Positions 16,653 through 26,860 of a DNA stretch of 64,000 bases are shown here, piece after piece. This DNA comes from Streptomyces sp. Je 1-369 (GTDB lineage: Bacteria > Actinomycetota > Actinomycetes > Streptomycetales > Streptomycetaceae). The stretch is taken from NCBI RefSeq assembly GCF_026810505.1, contig NZ_CP101750.1, forward strand, positions 7,676,515 through 7,740,514, read 5' to 3'. The notes under the pieces were generated by a model. It saw only the letters and a program-made list of their open reading frames with translations. It did no database searches and had not been told where the DNA came from. Position numbers and translations under genes: made by a program. The first letter of the stretch is position 1. Every line of letters begins with the position of its first letter.

Positions 16653-17527
16653 TGCAGATCTCCGCACCGCTCGCCTACGCGGGCGACCCGCGCGAGGCCG
16701 CCGACAGCGCCGCCGCCCTGGAGTCCGCGGGCCTGGACGCCGTGTGGGTCGCGGAGGCGTACGGCTTCGACTCGCCCACGACCATGGGCTATCTGGCGGC
16801 GCGCACGGAGCGCATGAAGATCGGCGCCGCCATCCTCAACGTCTACTCCCGCACCCCCGCCCTCATCGCCCAGACCGCCGCGGGACTCGACGCGGTCTCC
16901 GGCGGGCGCGCGATCATCGGGCTCGGCGCCTCGGGCCCGCAGGTCGTCGAGGGCTGGCACGGCAAGACGTACGACAGGCCGCTCGGCCGCACCCGCGAGA
17001 CCATCGAGCTGACCCGCCGCATCCTGCGCCGCGAGGTCATCGACCACCACGGCATCACGGACATGCCGCTGCCCCCGGAGAAGGGCGGCAGGCTCGGCAA
17101 GCCCCTGAAGATCCTCACCAAGCCGGTACGGCCCGAAGTCCCGCTGTACGTCGCCTCCCTGGGCCCCGCCAACGTCCGTATGACCGCCGAGATCGCCGAC
17201 GGCTGGCTGCCCACCCTCTTCCTCCCCGAAAAGGCCCACCAGGTGTGGGGCGCCCCGCTCGCCGAGGGCAAGGAGAAGCGTGATCCCGCCCTCGGACCGC
17301 TGAAGGAGGCCGCACGCATCCAGGAGCTCTACCTGGCAGGCAAGAAGAAGGAAGCCGAAGCCGCCGTCCCCGACGAGTTCTGCGAGCTCATGTCGCTCTG
17401 CGGGCCCGCGGGCTACGTACGCGAGCGCGTCGAGGCCTTCCGCGCGGCCGGCGTCACCATGCTCAACGTCATTCCCGTCGGCCCCGAGCCGGCCAAGTCG
17501 ATCGAAACCGTCAAGGGCTGGCTCTGA
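16652..17527 (+). CDS. LLM-class F420-dependent oxidoreductase with an internal gap
   Basis: This is a luciferase-like TIM-barrel oxidoreductase expected to use coenzyme F420. The N-terminal half is normal: AGLDAVWVAEAYGFDSPTTM, RMKIGAAILNVYSRTPALIA, GLGASGPQVVEGWHG. The C-terminal half ends VPVGPEP..TVKGWL. It is only 291 residues against about 335-350 in its closest family. The shortage falls after GKEKRDPALGPL, where relatives have about 50 residues (with GGMGARGKNFYND-type sequence) before the AARIQELYLAGKKKEAEA block that resumes here in frame. I therefore infer an in-frame deletion, which would remove part of the barrel and may inactivate the enzyme. It is translationally coupled to the racemase. 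Confidence 0.8.
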   Translation: MQISAPLAYAGDPREAADSAAALESAGLDAVWVAEAYGFDSPTTMGYLAARTERMKIGAAILNVYSRTPALIAQTAAGLDAVSGGRAIIGLGASGPQVVEGWHGKTYDRPLGRTRETIELTRRILRREVIDHHGITDMPLPPEKGGRLGKPLKILTKPVRPEVPLYVASLGPANVRMTAEIADGWLPTLFLPEKAHQVWGAPLAEGKEKRDPALGPLKEAARIQELYLAGKKKEAEAAVPDEFCELMSLCGPAGYVRERVEAFRAAGVTMLNVIPVGPEPAKSIETVKGWL

Positions 17528-17571
17528 CCGGGCCCACCGGTTCCCACAGGGCTCCAGGAGGCCACGTACAC

Positions 17572-18714
17572 ATGAAGCGGCAGATCTTCTCCGCCGAGCA
17601 CGACGCGTTCCGCGAGACCGTCCGCACCTTCCTCGCCAAGGAGGTGCTGCCCCACTACGAACAGTGGGAGAAGGACGGCATCGTCTCCCGCGAGGCCTGG
17701 CTCGCCGCGGGCAAGCAGGGGCTGCTCGGCCTCGCCGTTCCCGAGGAGTACGGAGGCGGCGGCAACGACGACTTCCGCTACTCCGCGGTCCTCGCCGAGG
17801 AGTTCACCCGCGCGGGCGCCGCGGGCCTCGCCATCGGCCTGCACAACGACATCATCGGTCCCTACCTGACCTCCCTCGCCACCGACGAGCAGAAGCGGCG
17901 CTGGCTGCCCGGCTTCTGCGGCGGCGAGACCATCACGGCCATCGCGATGACCGAGCCAGGCGCGGGCTCCGACCTCCAGGGCATCCGCACCACCGCCGAG
18001 GACCGCGGCGACCACTGGGTGCTCAACGGCTCCAAGACGTTCATCTCGAACGGCATCCTCGCCGACCTCGTCATCGTCGTCGCCAAGACGTCCCCCGATG
18101 GGGGCGCCCACGGCCTGTCCCTCCTGGTCGTCGAGCGCGGCGCGGAAGGCTTCGAGCGGGGCCGCAACCTCGACAAGATCGGCCAGAAGTCCCAGGACAC
18201 CGCCGAGCTGTTCTTCAACGACGTACGCGTCCCCAAGGAGAACCTCCTCGGCGAGCTGAACGGTGCCTTCATCCACCTGATGACGAACCTCGCGCAGGAG
18301 CGCATGGGCATCGCCGTCGCCGGGATCGCCGCCGCCGAGCACCTCCTGGACATCACCACGACCTACGTGAAGGAGCGGGAGGCCTTCGGGCGTCCGCTCG
18401 CCAAGTTGCAGCACATCCGCTTCGAGATCGCGGAGATGGCCACCGAGTGCGCCGTCACCCGCACGTTCCTCGACCGGTGCATCGTCGATCACTCGAACGG
18501 GGAACTCGACGCCGTGCACGCGTCGATGGCGAAGTGGTGGGCCACCGAACTGCAGAAGCGCGTCGCCGACCGCTGTCTGCAACTGCACGGAGGCTATGGC
18601 TACATGACGGAGTACCGCGTCGCCAAGGCCTTCACCGACGGACGCATCCAGACCATCTACGGCGGCACGACCGAGATCATGAAGGAGATCATCGGCCGCT
18701 CCCTCCTCGGCTGA
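17572..18714 (+). CDS. Acyl-CoA dehydrogenase (long-chain / isovaleryl type active site)
   Basis: This FAD enzyme performs the first step of beta-oxidation, acyl-CoA to trans-2-enoyl-CoA. It is 380 residues and full length. FAD and substrate signatures are [18 protein letters not shown] (about 121-138) and [17 protein letters not shown]. The usual catalytic Glu of medium-chain enzymes is replaced by Gly in [13 protein letters not shown], as in long-chain and isovaleryl-type dehydrogenases, where the base is instead a Glu in an earlier helix; E243 in [12 protein letters not shown] is the candidate. It lies 44 bp after the F420 oxidoreductase, the third gene of the lipid-degradation run. GGAGG is visible upstream of ATG 17572. 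Confidence 0.93.
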   Translation: MKRQIFSAEHDAFRETVRTFLAKEVLPHYEQWEKDGIVSREAWLAAGKQGLLGLAVPEEYGGGGNDDFRYSAVLAEEFTRAGAAGLAIGLHNDIIGPYLTSLATDEQKRRWLPGFCGGETITAIAMTEPGAGSDLQGIRTTAEDRGDHWVLNGSKTFISNGILADLVIVVAKTSPDGGAHGLSLLVVERGAEGFERGRNLDKIGQKSQDTAELFFNDVRVPKENLLGELNGAFIHLMTNLAQERMGIAVAGIAAAEHLLDITTTYVKEREAFGRPLAKLQHIRFEIAEMATECAVTRTFLDRCIVDHSNGELDAVHASMAKWWATELQKRVADRCLQLHGGYGYMTEYRVAKAFTDGRIQTIYGGTTEIMKEIIGRSLLG

Positions 18715-18769
18715 CCGCCCCCGCTCCTCCCGGACCTCACCCTCTCGGACACCCTCGAAAGGCACACGC

Positions 18770-19984
18770 GTGACCACCGAAGCGTACGTATACGACGCGA
18801 TCCGCACCCCGCGCGGACGCGGCAAGGCCAACGGCGCCCTGCACGGCACCAAGCCCATCGACCTCGTCGTGGGCCTGATCCACGAGATCCAGGCCCGCTT
18901 CCCCGGCCTCGACCCGGCCGCCATCGACGACATCGTCCTCGGTGTGGTGGGCCCCGTCGGCGACCAGGGCTCCGACATCGCGCGCATCGCGGCCATCGCG
19001 GCCGGGCTGCCCGACACAGTCGCGGGCGTCCAGGAGAACCGCTTCTGTGCCTCCGGCCTCGAAGCGGTCAACCTCGCCGCGATGAAGGTCCGCTCGGGCT
19101 GGGAGGACCTGGTGCTCGCGGGCGGCGTCGAGTCGATGTCGCGCGTCCCGATGGCGTCGGACGGCGGCGCCTGGTTCGCCGACCCGATGACCAACTTCGA
19201 GACCGACTTCGCGCCACAGGGCATCGGCGCGGACCTCATCGCCACGGTCGAGGGCTTCACGCGGCGCGACGTCGACGAGTACGCGGCGCTCTCCCAGGAG
19301 CGGGCCGCCGCGGCATGGAAGGACGGCCGCTTCGCCCGGTCCGTCGTGCCCGTCAAGGACCGCAACGGCCTCGTCGTCCTCGACCACGACGAGCACCTGC
19401 GGCCCGGCACCACCGCCGACTCCCTCGCCAAGCTGAAGCCGTCCTTCAAGGACATCGGCGACCTGGGCGGGTTCGACGCGGTCGCGCTGCAGAAGTACCA
19501 CTGGATCGAGCAGATCGACCACGTGCACCACGCGGGCAACTCCTCCGGCATCGTCGACGGGGCGTCGCTGGTCGCCGTCGGCACGAAGGAGGTCGGCGAG
19601 CGGTACGGGCTCGCTCCGCGCGCGCGGATCGTCTCGGCGGCCGTCTCCGGCTCCGACCCGCTGATCATGCTCACCGGGCCCGCGCCCGCGACGCGCAAGG
19701 CGCTCGCCAAGGCGGGGCTCACGATCGACGACATCGACCTCGTCGAGATCAACGAGGCGTTCGCGGCGGTCGTGCTGCGCTTCGTCAAGGACATGGGGCT
19801 TTCCCTGGACAAGGTCAACGTCAACGGTGGTGCGATCGCGCTCGGGCACCCGCTCGGGGCGACCGGGGCGATGATCCTCGGGACGCTCGTGGACGAGCTG
19901 GAGCGGCGGGACCTCCGGTACGGGCTGGCCACGTTGTGCGTGGGCGGGGGGATGGGCATCGCCACGATCGTGGAACGGCTGTAG
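18770..19984 (+). CDS. fadA: Acetyl-CoA C-acyltransferase (thiolase)
   Basis: This enzyme cleaves 3-ketoacyl-CoA with CoA in the last beta-oxidation step. It is 404 residues and starts with GTG. The catalytic residues are the nucleophile C93 in [13 protein letters not shown]360 in [12 protein letters not shown] and C390 in [21 protein letters not shown] is the family signature. With FadB downstream it forms a fadBA-type complex, in the order fadA then fadB, separated by 255 bp that contain an intergenic repeat, so the two may be transcribed with unequal yield. Confidence 0.95.
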   Translation: MTTEAYVYDAIRTPRGRGKANGALHGTKPIDLVVGLIHEIQARFPGLDPAAIDDIVLGVVGPVGDQGSDIARIAAIAAGLPDTVAGVQENRFCASGLEAVNLAAMKVRSGWEDLVLAGGVESMSRVPMASDGGAWFADPMTNFETDFAPQGIGADLIATVEGFTRRDVDEYAALSQERAAAAWKDGRFARSVVPVKDRNGLVVLDHDEHLRPGTTADSLAKLKPSFKDIGDLGGFDAVALQKYHWIEQIDHVHHAGNSSGIVDGASLVAVGTKEVGERYGLAPRARIVSAAVSGSDPLIMLTGPAPATRKALAKAGLTIDDIDLVEINEAFAAVVLRFVKDMGLSLDKVNVNGGAIALGHPLGATGAMILGTLVDELERRDLRYGLATLCVGGGMGIATIVERL

Positions 19985-20046
19985 GGCTACGCGCCGGCGG
20001 GGCTGGGCCGCGTCGCCCACTGCGGGTCCCTCGTGGTCGCTCGCGC

Positions 20047-20146
20047 CGTTCCCCGCGCCCCTGAAGGCCCGCGGCTTCGCCGCGCCTTCCCCCACACGGC
20101 CCCTCGGACGGCGCACGCAGTGCGCCTTTCAGGGGCGCGGGGAACG
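20047..20146. repeat. Streptomyces intergenic inverted repeat (GTTCCCCGCGCCCCTGAA type)
   Basis: CGTTCCCCGCGCCCCTGAA (20047-20065) is perfectly inverted at 20128-20146. The similarity continues outward for about ten further bases on each side (TGGTCGCTC with a 4-base insertion on the left). This GTTCCCCGCGCCCC palindrome family is abundant between genes in Streptomyces genomes. It sits between fadA and fadB and could act as a partial terminator or RNA-stability element. Confidence 0.8.
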
Positions 20147-20239
20147 GAGCGACCAGCCCCCACCGGCGGCCGGCCGGACACGACCCCCAGCCGCCCTCCC
20201 CGGATTCCGCCCGTCATCAGACTTCACGGAGAAACGAAC

Positions 20240-22423
20240 ATGACCGCAAGCACCACCATCCGCTGGGAACAGGACGACACCGGTGTCGTCACCCTCGTCC
20301 TCGACGACCCCAACCAGTCCGCGAACACCATGAACCAGGCGTTCAAGGAGTCCATCGCGGCGATCGCCGACCGCGCCGAGGCCGCCGTCCAGGCCGACCA
20401 GGACGCCATCCGCGGGTTCATCTACACCTCCGCCAAGAAGACGTTCTTCGCGGGCGGCGACCTCAAGGACATGATCAAGGTCGGCCCGGAGAACGCCCAG
20501 GAGGCGTTCGACGCGGGCACCGCCATCAAGAACTCGCTGCGCCGCATCGAGACCCTCGGCAAGCCCGTCGTCGCCGCGATCAACGGCGCCGCCCTCGGCG
20601 GCGGTTACGAGATCGCCCTCGCCTCGCACCACCGCGTCGCCCTCGACGCGCCCGGCTCCAAGATCGGCCTGCCCGAAGTCACCCTCGGCCTGCTCCCCGC
20701 GGGCGGCGGCGTCACCCGTACCGTGCGCCTCATGGGCATCGCCGACGCCCTCCTGAAGGTGCTGCTCCAGGGCACCCAATACAACCCGAAGCGCGCCCTG
20801 GAGAACGGCCTCGTCCACGAAGTGGCCGCCACGCGCGAGGAGATGCTGGAGAAGGCGCGCGCCTTCATCGACGCCAACCCGGAGTCGCAGCAGCCCTGGG
20901 ACAAGCCCGGCTACCGCATCCCGGGCGGCACCCCGGCCAACCCGAAGTTCGCGGCGAACCTGCCCGCCTTCCCCGCCAACCTGAAGAAGCAGACGGCGGG
21001 TGCCAACTACCCGGCGCCGCGCAACATCCTCGCCGCGGCCGTCGAGGGCTCGCAGGTCGACTTCGAGACCGCGCTGACCATCGAGGCCCGGTACTTCACC
21101 GAGCTGGTCACCGGCCAGGTCGCGAAGAACATGATCCAGGCGTTCTTCTTCGACCTCCAGGCCGTCAACTCCGGCGCCAACCGCCCCAAAGGCATCGAGC
21201 CGCGCCAGGTCCGCAAGGTCGCCGTGCTCGGCGCGGGCATGATGGGCGCGGGCATCGCGTACTCGTGCGCCCGCGCGGGCATCGAGGTCGTCCTCAAGGA
21301 CGTCTCCGCGGAGGCGGCGCAGAAGGGCAAGGCGTACTCCGAGAAGCTCTGCGCCAAGGCCGTGGCCAAGGGGCGTACGAGCCAGGACAAGGCGGACGCG
21401 CTGCTGGCCCGCATCACGCCGACCGCGGACCCGCAGGCCCTCGCGGGCTGCGACGCGGTGATCGAGGCGGTCTTCGAGGACACCTCGCTCAAGCACAAGG
21501 TGTTCCAGGAGATCCAGGACGTCATCGAGCCGGACGCGCTGCTCTGCTCCAACACCTCCACCCTGCCGATCACCACGCTGGCGGAGGGCGTCTCGCGTCC
21601 TGTCGACTTCATCGGCCTGCACTTCTTCTCGCCCGTCGACAAGATGCCGCTCGTCGAGATCATCAAGGGCGAGCGGACCGGTGACGAGGCGCTGGCCCGC
21701 GCCTTCGACCTGGTGCGCCAGATCAACAAGACGCCGATCGTCGTGAACGACTCGCGCGGCTTCTTCACCTCGCGCGTCATCGGGCACTTCATCAACGAAG
21801 GCGTCGCGATGGTCGGCGAGGGCATCGAGCCCGCCTCCGTCGAGCAGGCCGCGGCCCAGGCCGGCTACCCGGCGAAGGTCCTCTCCCTCATGGACGAGCT
21901 GACCCTCACGCTGCCCCGCAAGATCCGCAACGAGACCAGGCGGGCCGTCGAGGAGGCGGGCGGCACCTGGGCGGGGCACCCCTCCGACAGCGTCATCGAC
22001 CGCATGGTGGACGAGTTCGGGCGCCCCGGCAGGAGCGGGGGAGCGGGCTTCTACGAGTACGTGGACGGCAAGCGCGACCGCCTCTGGCCGGGCCTGCGCG
22101 AGCACTTCACCAAGCCGGGGCACGAGATCCCGTTCAAGGACATGCAGGAGCGGATGCTGTTCTCCGAAGCGCTCGACACCGTACGCCTGTTGGAGGAGGG
22201 CGTCCTGACCTCCGTCGCCGACGCCAACATCGGCTCCATCCTCGGCATCGGCTTCCCGGGCTGGACGGGCGGCGTCCTGCAGTACATCAACGGCTACGAA
22301 GGCGGACTGCCCGGCTTCGTGGCACGCGCGCGTGAACTCGCCGAGACCTACGGGGAGCGGTTCGCGCCGCCCGCGCTGCTCGTCGAGAAGGCGGAGAACG
22401 GCGGGAAGTTCAGCGACAGCTGA
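20240..22423 (+). CDS. fadB: Fatty-acid oxidation complex alpha subunit (enoyl-CoA hydratase / 3-hydroxyacyl-CoA dehydrogenase)
   Basis: This bifunctional protein of 727 residues hydrates 2-enoyl-CoA and oxidises the 3-hydroxyacyl-CoA. The hydratase domain comes first (about 1-200), with the oxyanion loop AALGGGYEIAL and the catalytic GLPEVTLGLLPAGGG. A linker follows, then the NAD-binding domain VAVLGAGMMGAGIAYSCARA (about 328-347), the dehydrogenase core SNTSTLPITTLAEG and FIGLHFFSPVDKMPLVEI with the catalytic His, and C-terminal dehydrogenase repeats. The ATG at 20240 is chosen because GGAG lies 8 bases upstream; the open frame extends further 5' only through the intergenic repeat. Confidence 0.95.
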   Translation: MTASTTIRWEQDDTGVVTLVLDDPNQSANTMNQAFKESIAAIADRAEAAVQADQDAIRGFIYTSAKKTFFAGGDLKDMIKVGPENAQEAFDAGTAIKNSLRRIETLGKPVVAAINGAALGGGYEIALASHHRVALDAPGSKIGLPEVTLGLLPAGGGVTRTVRLMGIADALLKVLLQGTQYNPKRALENGLVHEVAATREEMLEKARAFIDANPESQQPWDKPGYRIPGGTPANPKFAANLPAFPANLKKQTAGANYPAPRNILAAAVEGSQVDFETALTIEARYFTELVTGQVAKNMIQAFFFDLQAVNSGANRPKGIEPRQVRKVAVLGAGMMGAGIAYSCARAGIEVVLKDVSAEAAQKGKAYSEKLCAKAVAKGRTSQDKADALLARITPTADPQALAGCDAVIEAVFEDTSLKHKVFQEIQDVIEPDALLCSNTSTLPITTLAEGVSRPVDFIGLHFFSPVDKMPLVEIIKGERTGDEALARAFDLVRQINKTPIVVNDSRGFFTSRVIGHFINEGVAMVGEGIEPASVEQAAAQAGYPAKVLSLMDELTLTLPRKIRNETRRAVEEAGGTWAGHPSDSVIDRMVDEFGRPGRSGGAGFYEYVDGKRDRLWPGLREHFTKPGHEIPFKDMQERMLFSEALDTVRLLEEGVLTSVADANIGSILGIGFPGWTGGVLQYINGYEGGLPGFVARARELAETYGERFAPPALLVEKAENGGKFSDS

Positions 22424-22528
22424 CGCCCCCTGGTGGCTCCGGTTACGCCTGGTCAGGGGTGGAACCGGGGCCTCCGCTGCCGCGTCGTATCCCGCCGAGG
22501 GGCATGATCACGGCAGCTGAAGGGTGGC

Positions 22529-23287
22529 TCAGTCCTCCTTGAGCCACTCCCTCAGCTCCTCCTTCAGGGAGCGCTGGAACGCCGTCACCAGCGCCTGCAC
22601 CACCATCGGCTGCATGTGTGCCGACAGCGACCGCATCGCCGCCACCTGCTCGGCGTCCTCGGTGTCCGACTCCCGCTCGCGGTAGGGCCCCCACACCTCG
22701 TCGCGGAAGAGCCGGGACAGCTCACCGGCCGCCGAGCGCGTGTGGTCGAGCAGGACCGTGCGCGCCGCGAGGATCGTCTCGTGGGCGATGGGCACGTCCA
22801 GGAGCTGCACGCCGAGGCGCAACAGGCCCAGGTCCACGCGGTACGTCCCGGGGGCCGGGGTCCCGGCGACCACGCCCATCGCCGCGAGCCGTTCCAGGTC
22901 CGCGTCGTCGAGCGTGCGGCCCGCCCTGCGCTCCAGCTCGGCGCGCGGGACGTCCTCCGCCGAGTCGGGCGCCCAGGAGGCCACCAGGGCGCGGTGGATG
23001 GCCAGATCGTGCGCGCTCAGGTCGGCCGGCAGCTGTTCCAGGTACCGCTCGATCGCGGCGAGCGTCATGCCCTGGTGCTGCAACTCCTCGATGAGCGCGA
23101 GCCGGGACAGGTGCTCCTGGCCGTAGTGGCCGACGCGGCGCGGGCCGATCACCGGCGGCGGCAGCAGGCCCTTGGTGCTGTAGAAGCGGATCGTGCGGAC
23201 CGTGACCCCCGCGCGCGCGGCGAGTTCGTCGACCGTGAGCGTCGGCTCATCGGCCTCGGTCGCGACGCTCTCGGTATCGGTCGTCAT
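22529..23287 (-). CDS. MerR-family transcriptional regulator
   Basis: This 252-residue regulator has an N-terminal MerR winged helix: LTVDELAARAGVTVRTIRFY, then the wing LLPPPVIGPRRVGHYGQEHL and a dimerisation helix through QGMTLAAIERYLEQL. The effector part (about 100-252) is long and helical with no cysteine cluster for metal sensing, so a lipid or acyl-CoA-type ligand is more likely than a metal; that is inference from context. It is divergent from the acyl-CoA ligase gene and next to fadB, hence a probable local regulator of fatty-acid degradation. Confidence 0.88.
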   Translation of the reverse strand: MTTDTESVATEADEPTLTVDELAARAGVTVRTIRFYSTKGLLPPPVIGPRRVGHYGQEHLSRLALIEELQHQGMTLAAIERYLEQLPADLSAHDLAIHRALVASWAPDSAEDVPRAELERRAGRTLDDADLERLAAMGVVAGTPAPGTYRVDLGLLRLGVQLLDVPIAHETILAARTVLLDHTRSAAGELSRLFRDEVWGPYRERESDTEDAEQVAAMRSLSAHMQPMVVQALVTAFQRSLKEELREWLKED

Positions 23288-23291
23288 GGTG

Positions 23292-23321
23292 CAACAGTAT
23301 TGCTGGCACACCAGTGTTGTG
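23292..23321. promoter_or_regulatory. Operator candidate between merR-type gene and acyl-CoA ligase
   Basis: CAACAGTATTGCTGG-CACA-CCAGTGTTGTG is an imperfect dyad centred on TGG-CACA-CCA. It lies only a few bases before the MerR start and about 40 bp before the ligase start. MerR regulators bind such dyads lying between the promoter elements, so the MerR protein could control both directions from this site. Confidence 0.5.
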
Positions 23322-23359
23322 AAACCCTCCGGCCCAATCGATGGCACCAGGAGGCGGTC

Positions 23360-25171
23360 ATGACCACGATCCTGCGACTCCCCGGAGACCCTGCCGACAT
23401 CACGCTCCCCGCCCTGCTGCTCCGCAATGCCGAGGACCACGGAGACCTTCCCGCGCTCTCCTGGCGCGTGGGGGACGAGTGGTCGACGCTCACCTGGCGC
23501 GAGGCGCGGCGCAAGGTCGCCGTCCTGGCCGCCGGTTACGCCGCGCTCGGCGTCGAGCGCGGCGAACACGTCCTGATGATGATGGGCAACCGCCCCGAGC
23601 ACTGGCTGAGCGACCTCGCCCTGGTGCACCTCGGCGCCGTCCCCGTCACCGTGTACGGCACCTCGGCCCCCGAACAGGTCGCGCACATCGTCCGGCACAG
23701 CGGGGCCCGCTTCGCGATCGTCGAGGGCGCCCGCGAACGCCCTCGCTGGGAGCCCCTCCTGGCGGACGACACCGCGCCCCTGGAGCGTCTCGTCGTCGTG
23801 GAGGCCGCCGAAGCGGGCGAGCATCGCACGTACGGCTCCCTGCACGCGACCGGCAGCCGCCTCTTCAACCCCGACGCCTTCGAGAAGGGGCGGCGCGAGA
23901 ACCGCCCCACCGACGCCCTCACCGTCGTCTACACCTCCGGCACCACCGGCGACCCCAAGGGCGTCCGCCTCACCCACCGCAACGTCCTCGTGGGCGGCAT
24001 CGCCCTGGACGGCGTCGTCGAGTTCCCCGACCACGTGGGCCACATCTGCTACCTGCCCTTCGCACACATCGCGGAGCGCCTGCTCGGCATCTACCTGCCG
24101 GTGCTGCGCGCCGCCCACGTCTACCTGTGCGCCGACCCCGCCCACGTGGCCGCCACCGCGCGCGAACTGCACCCCTTCCAGTTCTTCGGCGTCCCGCGCG
24201 TGTGGGAGAAGCTCGCCGCCTCCGTACGGGCGGCGCTCGCCGGGCTGCCCGATGAGCGGCGCCGCGCCATCGAGGCCGCCAACGAGACGGCACGCGCGCA
24301 CGTGGCCTGCCGGGAGCGGGGCGAGGAGCCCTCCGAAGCGCTGCGGTCCGCGTACGAGCAGGCCAGGCGGGACATCCTCGACCCGCTGCTCGCACTGGCC
24401 GGCTTCGACCGGCTCGTGTGGACGGCGAGCGCCTCCGCGCCGATGCCGCCGGACGTCTCCCGCTTCTGGGCCGGGTTCGGCCTCGTGATCATGGACGCGT
24501 GGGGGCTCACCGAGACCTCCGGAGTGGTCACCACGAACAGCCCCGACGGCTTCCGGCTCGGCTCGGTGGGCCGCCCCCTGGAGGGCCTCGACGTACGCAT
24601 CGCGGAGGACGGCGAGATCCTCGTGCGCGGTGCCACGGTCTTCGACGGCTATCTGCGGCCCGACGGGGGGCTCGACGACGCCCGCGACGCGGACGGCTGG
24701 TTCGCCACCGGCGACATCGGGCGGCTCGACGAGGACGGCTACCTCTGGCTCACCGACCGCAAGAAGGAAATGATCGTGACGTCGACGGGCAAGAACGTCT
24801 CGCCCGCCCTCGTCGAGAACACGCTCAAGGAGCACCCCCTCATAGGACAGGCCCTGGTCCACGGGGACGGCCGCTCCTACCTCGTGGCGCTGCTCGTCCT
24901 GGACCGGGAGATGACGCCCGCCTGGGCCGCCGCGCGCGGGATCGATGTAGAGGGCGATCCGGCCATGCACGAGGACGTGCGGGCGGAGGTGGCGCGCGCG
25001 GTCGAGGCCGCCAACGCGCACCTGAACCGCACCGAGCAGATCAAGCGCTACCGGCTTCTCACCGAGGAATGGGGACCCGACACGGGCGAGCTGACGCCCT
25101 CCCTGAAGCTGCGCCGCCGGGTGATCCGTGACAAGTACATGCAGGTCATCGACGGTATGTACACCCCTTGA
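23360..25171 (+). CDS. Long-chain acyl-CoA ligase (AMP-forming)
   Basis: This adenylate-forming enzyme activates fatty acids to acyl-CoA for the adjacent oxidation genes. It is 603 residues. Motifs in order: the ATP P-loop YTSGTTGDPKGVRLTHRN (about 193-210), DAWGLTETSG (A5-type), WFATGDIGRLDEDGYLWLTD with the ATP-binding Asp, and KKEMIVTSTGKNVSP leading into the C-terminal hinge. The final catalytic lysine lies in the TPSLKLRRRVI block. AGGAGG precedes ATG 23360. It is divergent from the MerR-type regulator and shares its operator. Confidence 0.92.
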   Translation: MTTILRLPGDPADITLPALLLRNAEDHGDLPALSWRVGDEWSTLTWREARRKVAVLAAGYAALGVERGEHVLMMMGNRPEHWLSDLALVHLGAVPVTVYGTSAPEQVAHIVRHSGARFAIVEGARERPRWEPLLADDTAPLERLVVVEAAEAGEHRTYGSLHATGSRLFNPDAFEKGRRENRPTDALTVVYTSGTTGDPKGVRLTHRNVLVGGIALDGVVEFPDHVGHICYLPFAHIAERLLGIYLPVLRAAHVYLCADPAHVAATARELHPFQFFGVPRVWEKLAASVRAALAGLPDERRRAIEAANETARAHVACRERGEEPSEALRSAYEQARRDILDPLLALAGFDRLVWTASASAPMPPDVSRFWAGFGLVIMDAWGLTETSGVVTTNSPDGFRLGSVGRPLEGLDVRIAEDGEILVRGATVFDGYLRPDGGLDDARDADGWFATGDIGRLDEDGYLWLTDRKKEMIVTSTGKNVSPALVENTLKEHPLIGQALVHGDGRSYLVALLVLDREMTPAWAAARGIDVEGDPAMHEDVRAEVARAVEAANAHLNRTEQIKRYRLLTEEWGPDTGELTPSLKLRRRVIRDKYMQVIDGMYTP

Positions 25172-25329
25172 CCAGCATGTGAGAAGTCCCGCTATGTGAC
25201 GTGCGCCACCGCGTGGGGGGCGATCTCTGGGGGAAGGTGTCCCGTCGGTCCGCGCGCGTCAGGGGTGCGCGGGCCGGGGCACATCCGGACCCCGGAGTTC
25301 TTCCGGGCACCAGAGAGTAGATCCACCAC

Positions 25330-26799
25330 GTGAGCAAGGAAGCCGTAGATTCGGCCATCGTGGACGCACCCCGCACGGATGCGACCCAGGCCCCCGCGGA
25401 CGCGGGCGACGCCGGATACAGCAAGGACCTCAAGGCCCGTCACGTCAACATGATCGCGATCGGTGGCGCGATCGGCACCGGCCTCTTCCTGGGGGCGGGC
25501 GGCCGCCTCCATTCGGCGGGCCCCGCGCTCGCCCTTGCCTACCTCGTGTGCGGCATCTTCGCGTTCTTCGTCGTCAGGGCGCTCGGCGAGATGGTCCTCT
25601 ACCGGCCGTCGTCGGGTTCGTTCGTCTCGTACGCGCGTGAGTTCCTCGGTGAGAAGGGCGCGTTCTTCGCCGGTTGGATGTACTTCCTCAACTGGTCGAC
25701 CACCTGCATCGCCGACATCACGGCGATCGCGCTCTACACGCACTACTGGAGCTTCTTCACCGACATACCCCAGTGGGTCCTTGCGCTGATCGCCCTCGCG
25801 ATCGTGCTCGCGGTGAACCTCGTCTCGGTGAAGTACTTCGGCGAGATGGAGTTCTGGTTCTCGATCATCAAGGTCGCCGCACTGAGCGCCTTCATGATCA
25901 TTGGTATCTGGCTGCTCGCCAGCCAGCACAAGGTGGGCGGCGAGACGCCCGGCCTCAACATGATCACCGACCACGGTGGCCTCATGCCGAACGGCCTGAT
26001 GCCGGTCGTGATCGTCATGCAGGGCGTCGTCTTCGCGTACGCCTCGCTGGAGCTCGTCGGTGTCGCGGCGGGCGAGACCAAGGAGCCGCACAAGATCGTC
26101 CCGCGCGCGGTGAACTCGATCATGTGGCGCGTCGGCCTCTTCTACGTCGGCTCCGTGGTGCTGCTCGCGCTGCTGCTGCCCGGCGTCATGTACACGGCCG
26201 ACCAGAGCCCGTTCGTGACGGTCCTCTCCAAGATCGGCGTGCCGGCCGCGGGCGACGTCATGAACTTCGTGGTCCTCACGGCCGCCATGTCCTCGCTCAA
26301 CTCCGGCCTGTACTCCACCGGCCGCATCCTGCGCTCCATGGCGATGTCGGGCTCCGCCCCGAAGTTCACCGCCAAGATGAACCGCAACCAGGTCCCCTAC
26401 GGCGGCATCCTGCTCACCGCGTCCCTCGGCGTCGTCGGCGTCGGCCTCAACAAGGTGGTCCCGGGCAAGGCCTTCGAGATCGTCCTGAACGTGGCCTCGC
26501 TCGGCATCATCGGCACCTGGATCACGATCATGGTCTGCCACCTGGCCTTCGTGCGCAGCGCGAAGCGCGGCGAGGTCACCCGGCCGAAGTTCCAGCTCCC
26601 GTTCAGCGGTGTCACCGAGTACGTGACCATCGCGTTCCTGCTCGCCGTCCTCTGCCTGATGTGGAAGGACGCCGAGGTCGGCCGCAAGACGCTCTTCCTC
26701 ATCCCGGTCGTCGGCCTCGCCCTCGTCGCGGGCTGGTTCGGCGTCCGGCGCCGGGTCGGGCGTCAGCCCGACAGCCTCAAGGTGCCGCAGGACCGATAG
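25330..26799 (+). CDS. Amino-acid permease, APC superfamily (asparagine-permease-like)
   Basis: This membrane transporter of 489 residues has about 12 hydrophobic helices after a polar N-terminal tail of about 30 residues. The consensus amphipathic region [20 protein letters not shown] opens the first helix, as in the amino acid transporter (AAT) group that includes AnsP, GabP and Cyc[21 protein letters not shown] and [13 protein letters not shown] are further family blocks. Similarity to asparagine permeases is the best guess from memory of the family; the substrate is not decided by sequence. GTG 25330 is the start. A 158-bp leader separates it from the ligase. Confidence 0.88.
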   Translation: MSKEAVDSAIVDAPRTDATQAPADAGDAGYSKDLKARHVNMIAIGGAIGTGLFLGAGGRLHSAGPALALAYLVCGIFAFFVVRALGEMVLYRPSSGSFVSYAREFLGEKGAFFAGWMYFLNWSTTCIADITAIALYTHYWSFFTDIPQWVLALIALAIVLAVNLVSVKYFGEMEFWFSIIKVAALSAFMIIGIWLLASQHKVGGETPGLNMITDHGGLMPNGLMPVVIVMQGVVFAYASLELVGVAAGETKEPHKIVPRAVNSIMWRVGLFYVGSVVLLALLLPGVMYTADQSPFVTVLSKIGVPAAGDVMNFVVLTAAMSSLNSGLYSTGRILRSMAMSGSAPKFTAKMNRNQVPYGGILLTASLGVVGVGLNKVVPGKAFEIVLNVASLGIIGTWITIMVCHLAFVRSAKRGEVTRPKFQLPFSGVTEYVTIAFLLAVLCLMWKDAEVGRKTLFLIPVVGLALVAGWFGVRRRVGRQPDSLKVPQDR

Positions 26800-26860
26800 C
26801 CGGTACCGCCCCCCTGCCCGCCCCACCGCCACTGTCAGTGGCAGCCCGTACGGTGGCGTC

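Noticed and set aside
17413..19965. 850-codon frame on the minus strand across the acyl-CoA dehydrogenase and thiolase genes
   Set aside because: Antisense to two certain enzymes; Ser/Arg/Pro-rich without motifs.
22616..25171. Upstream extension of the acyl-CoA ligase frame through the MerR gene
   Set aside because: The extension is antisense to the MerR regulator and its sequence is not ligase-like; the start with a good ribosome-binding site is 23360.
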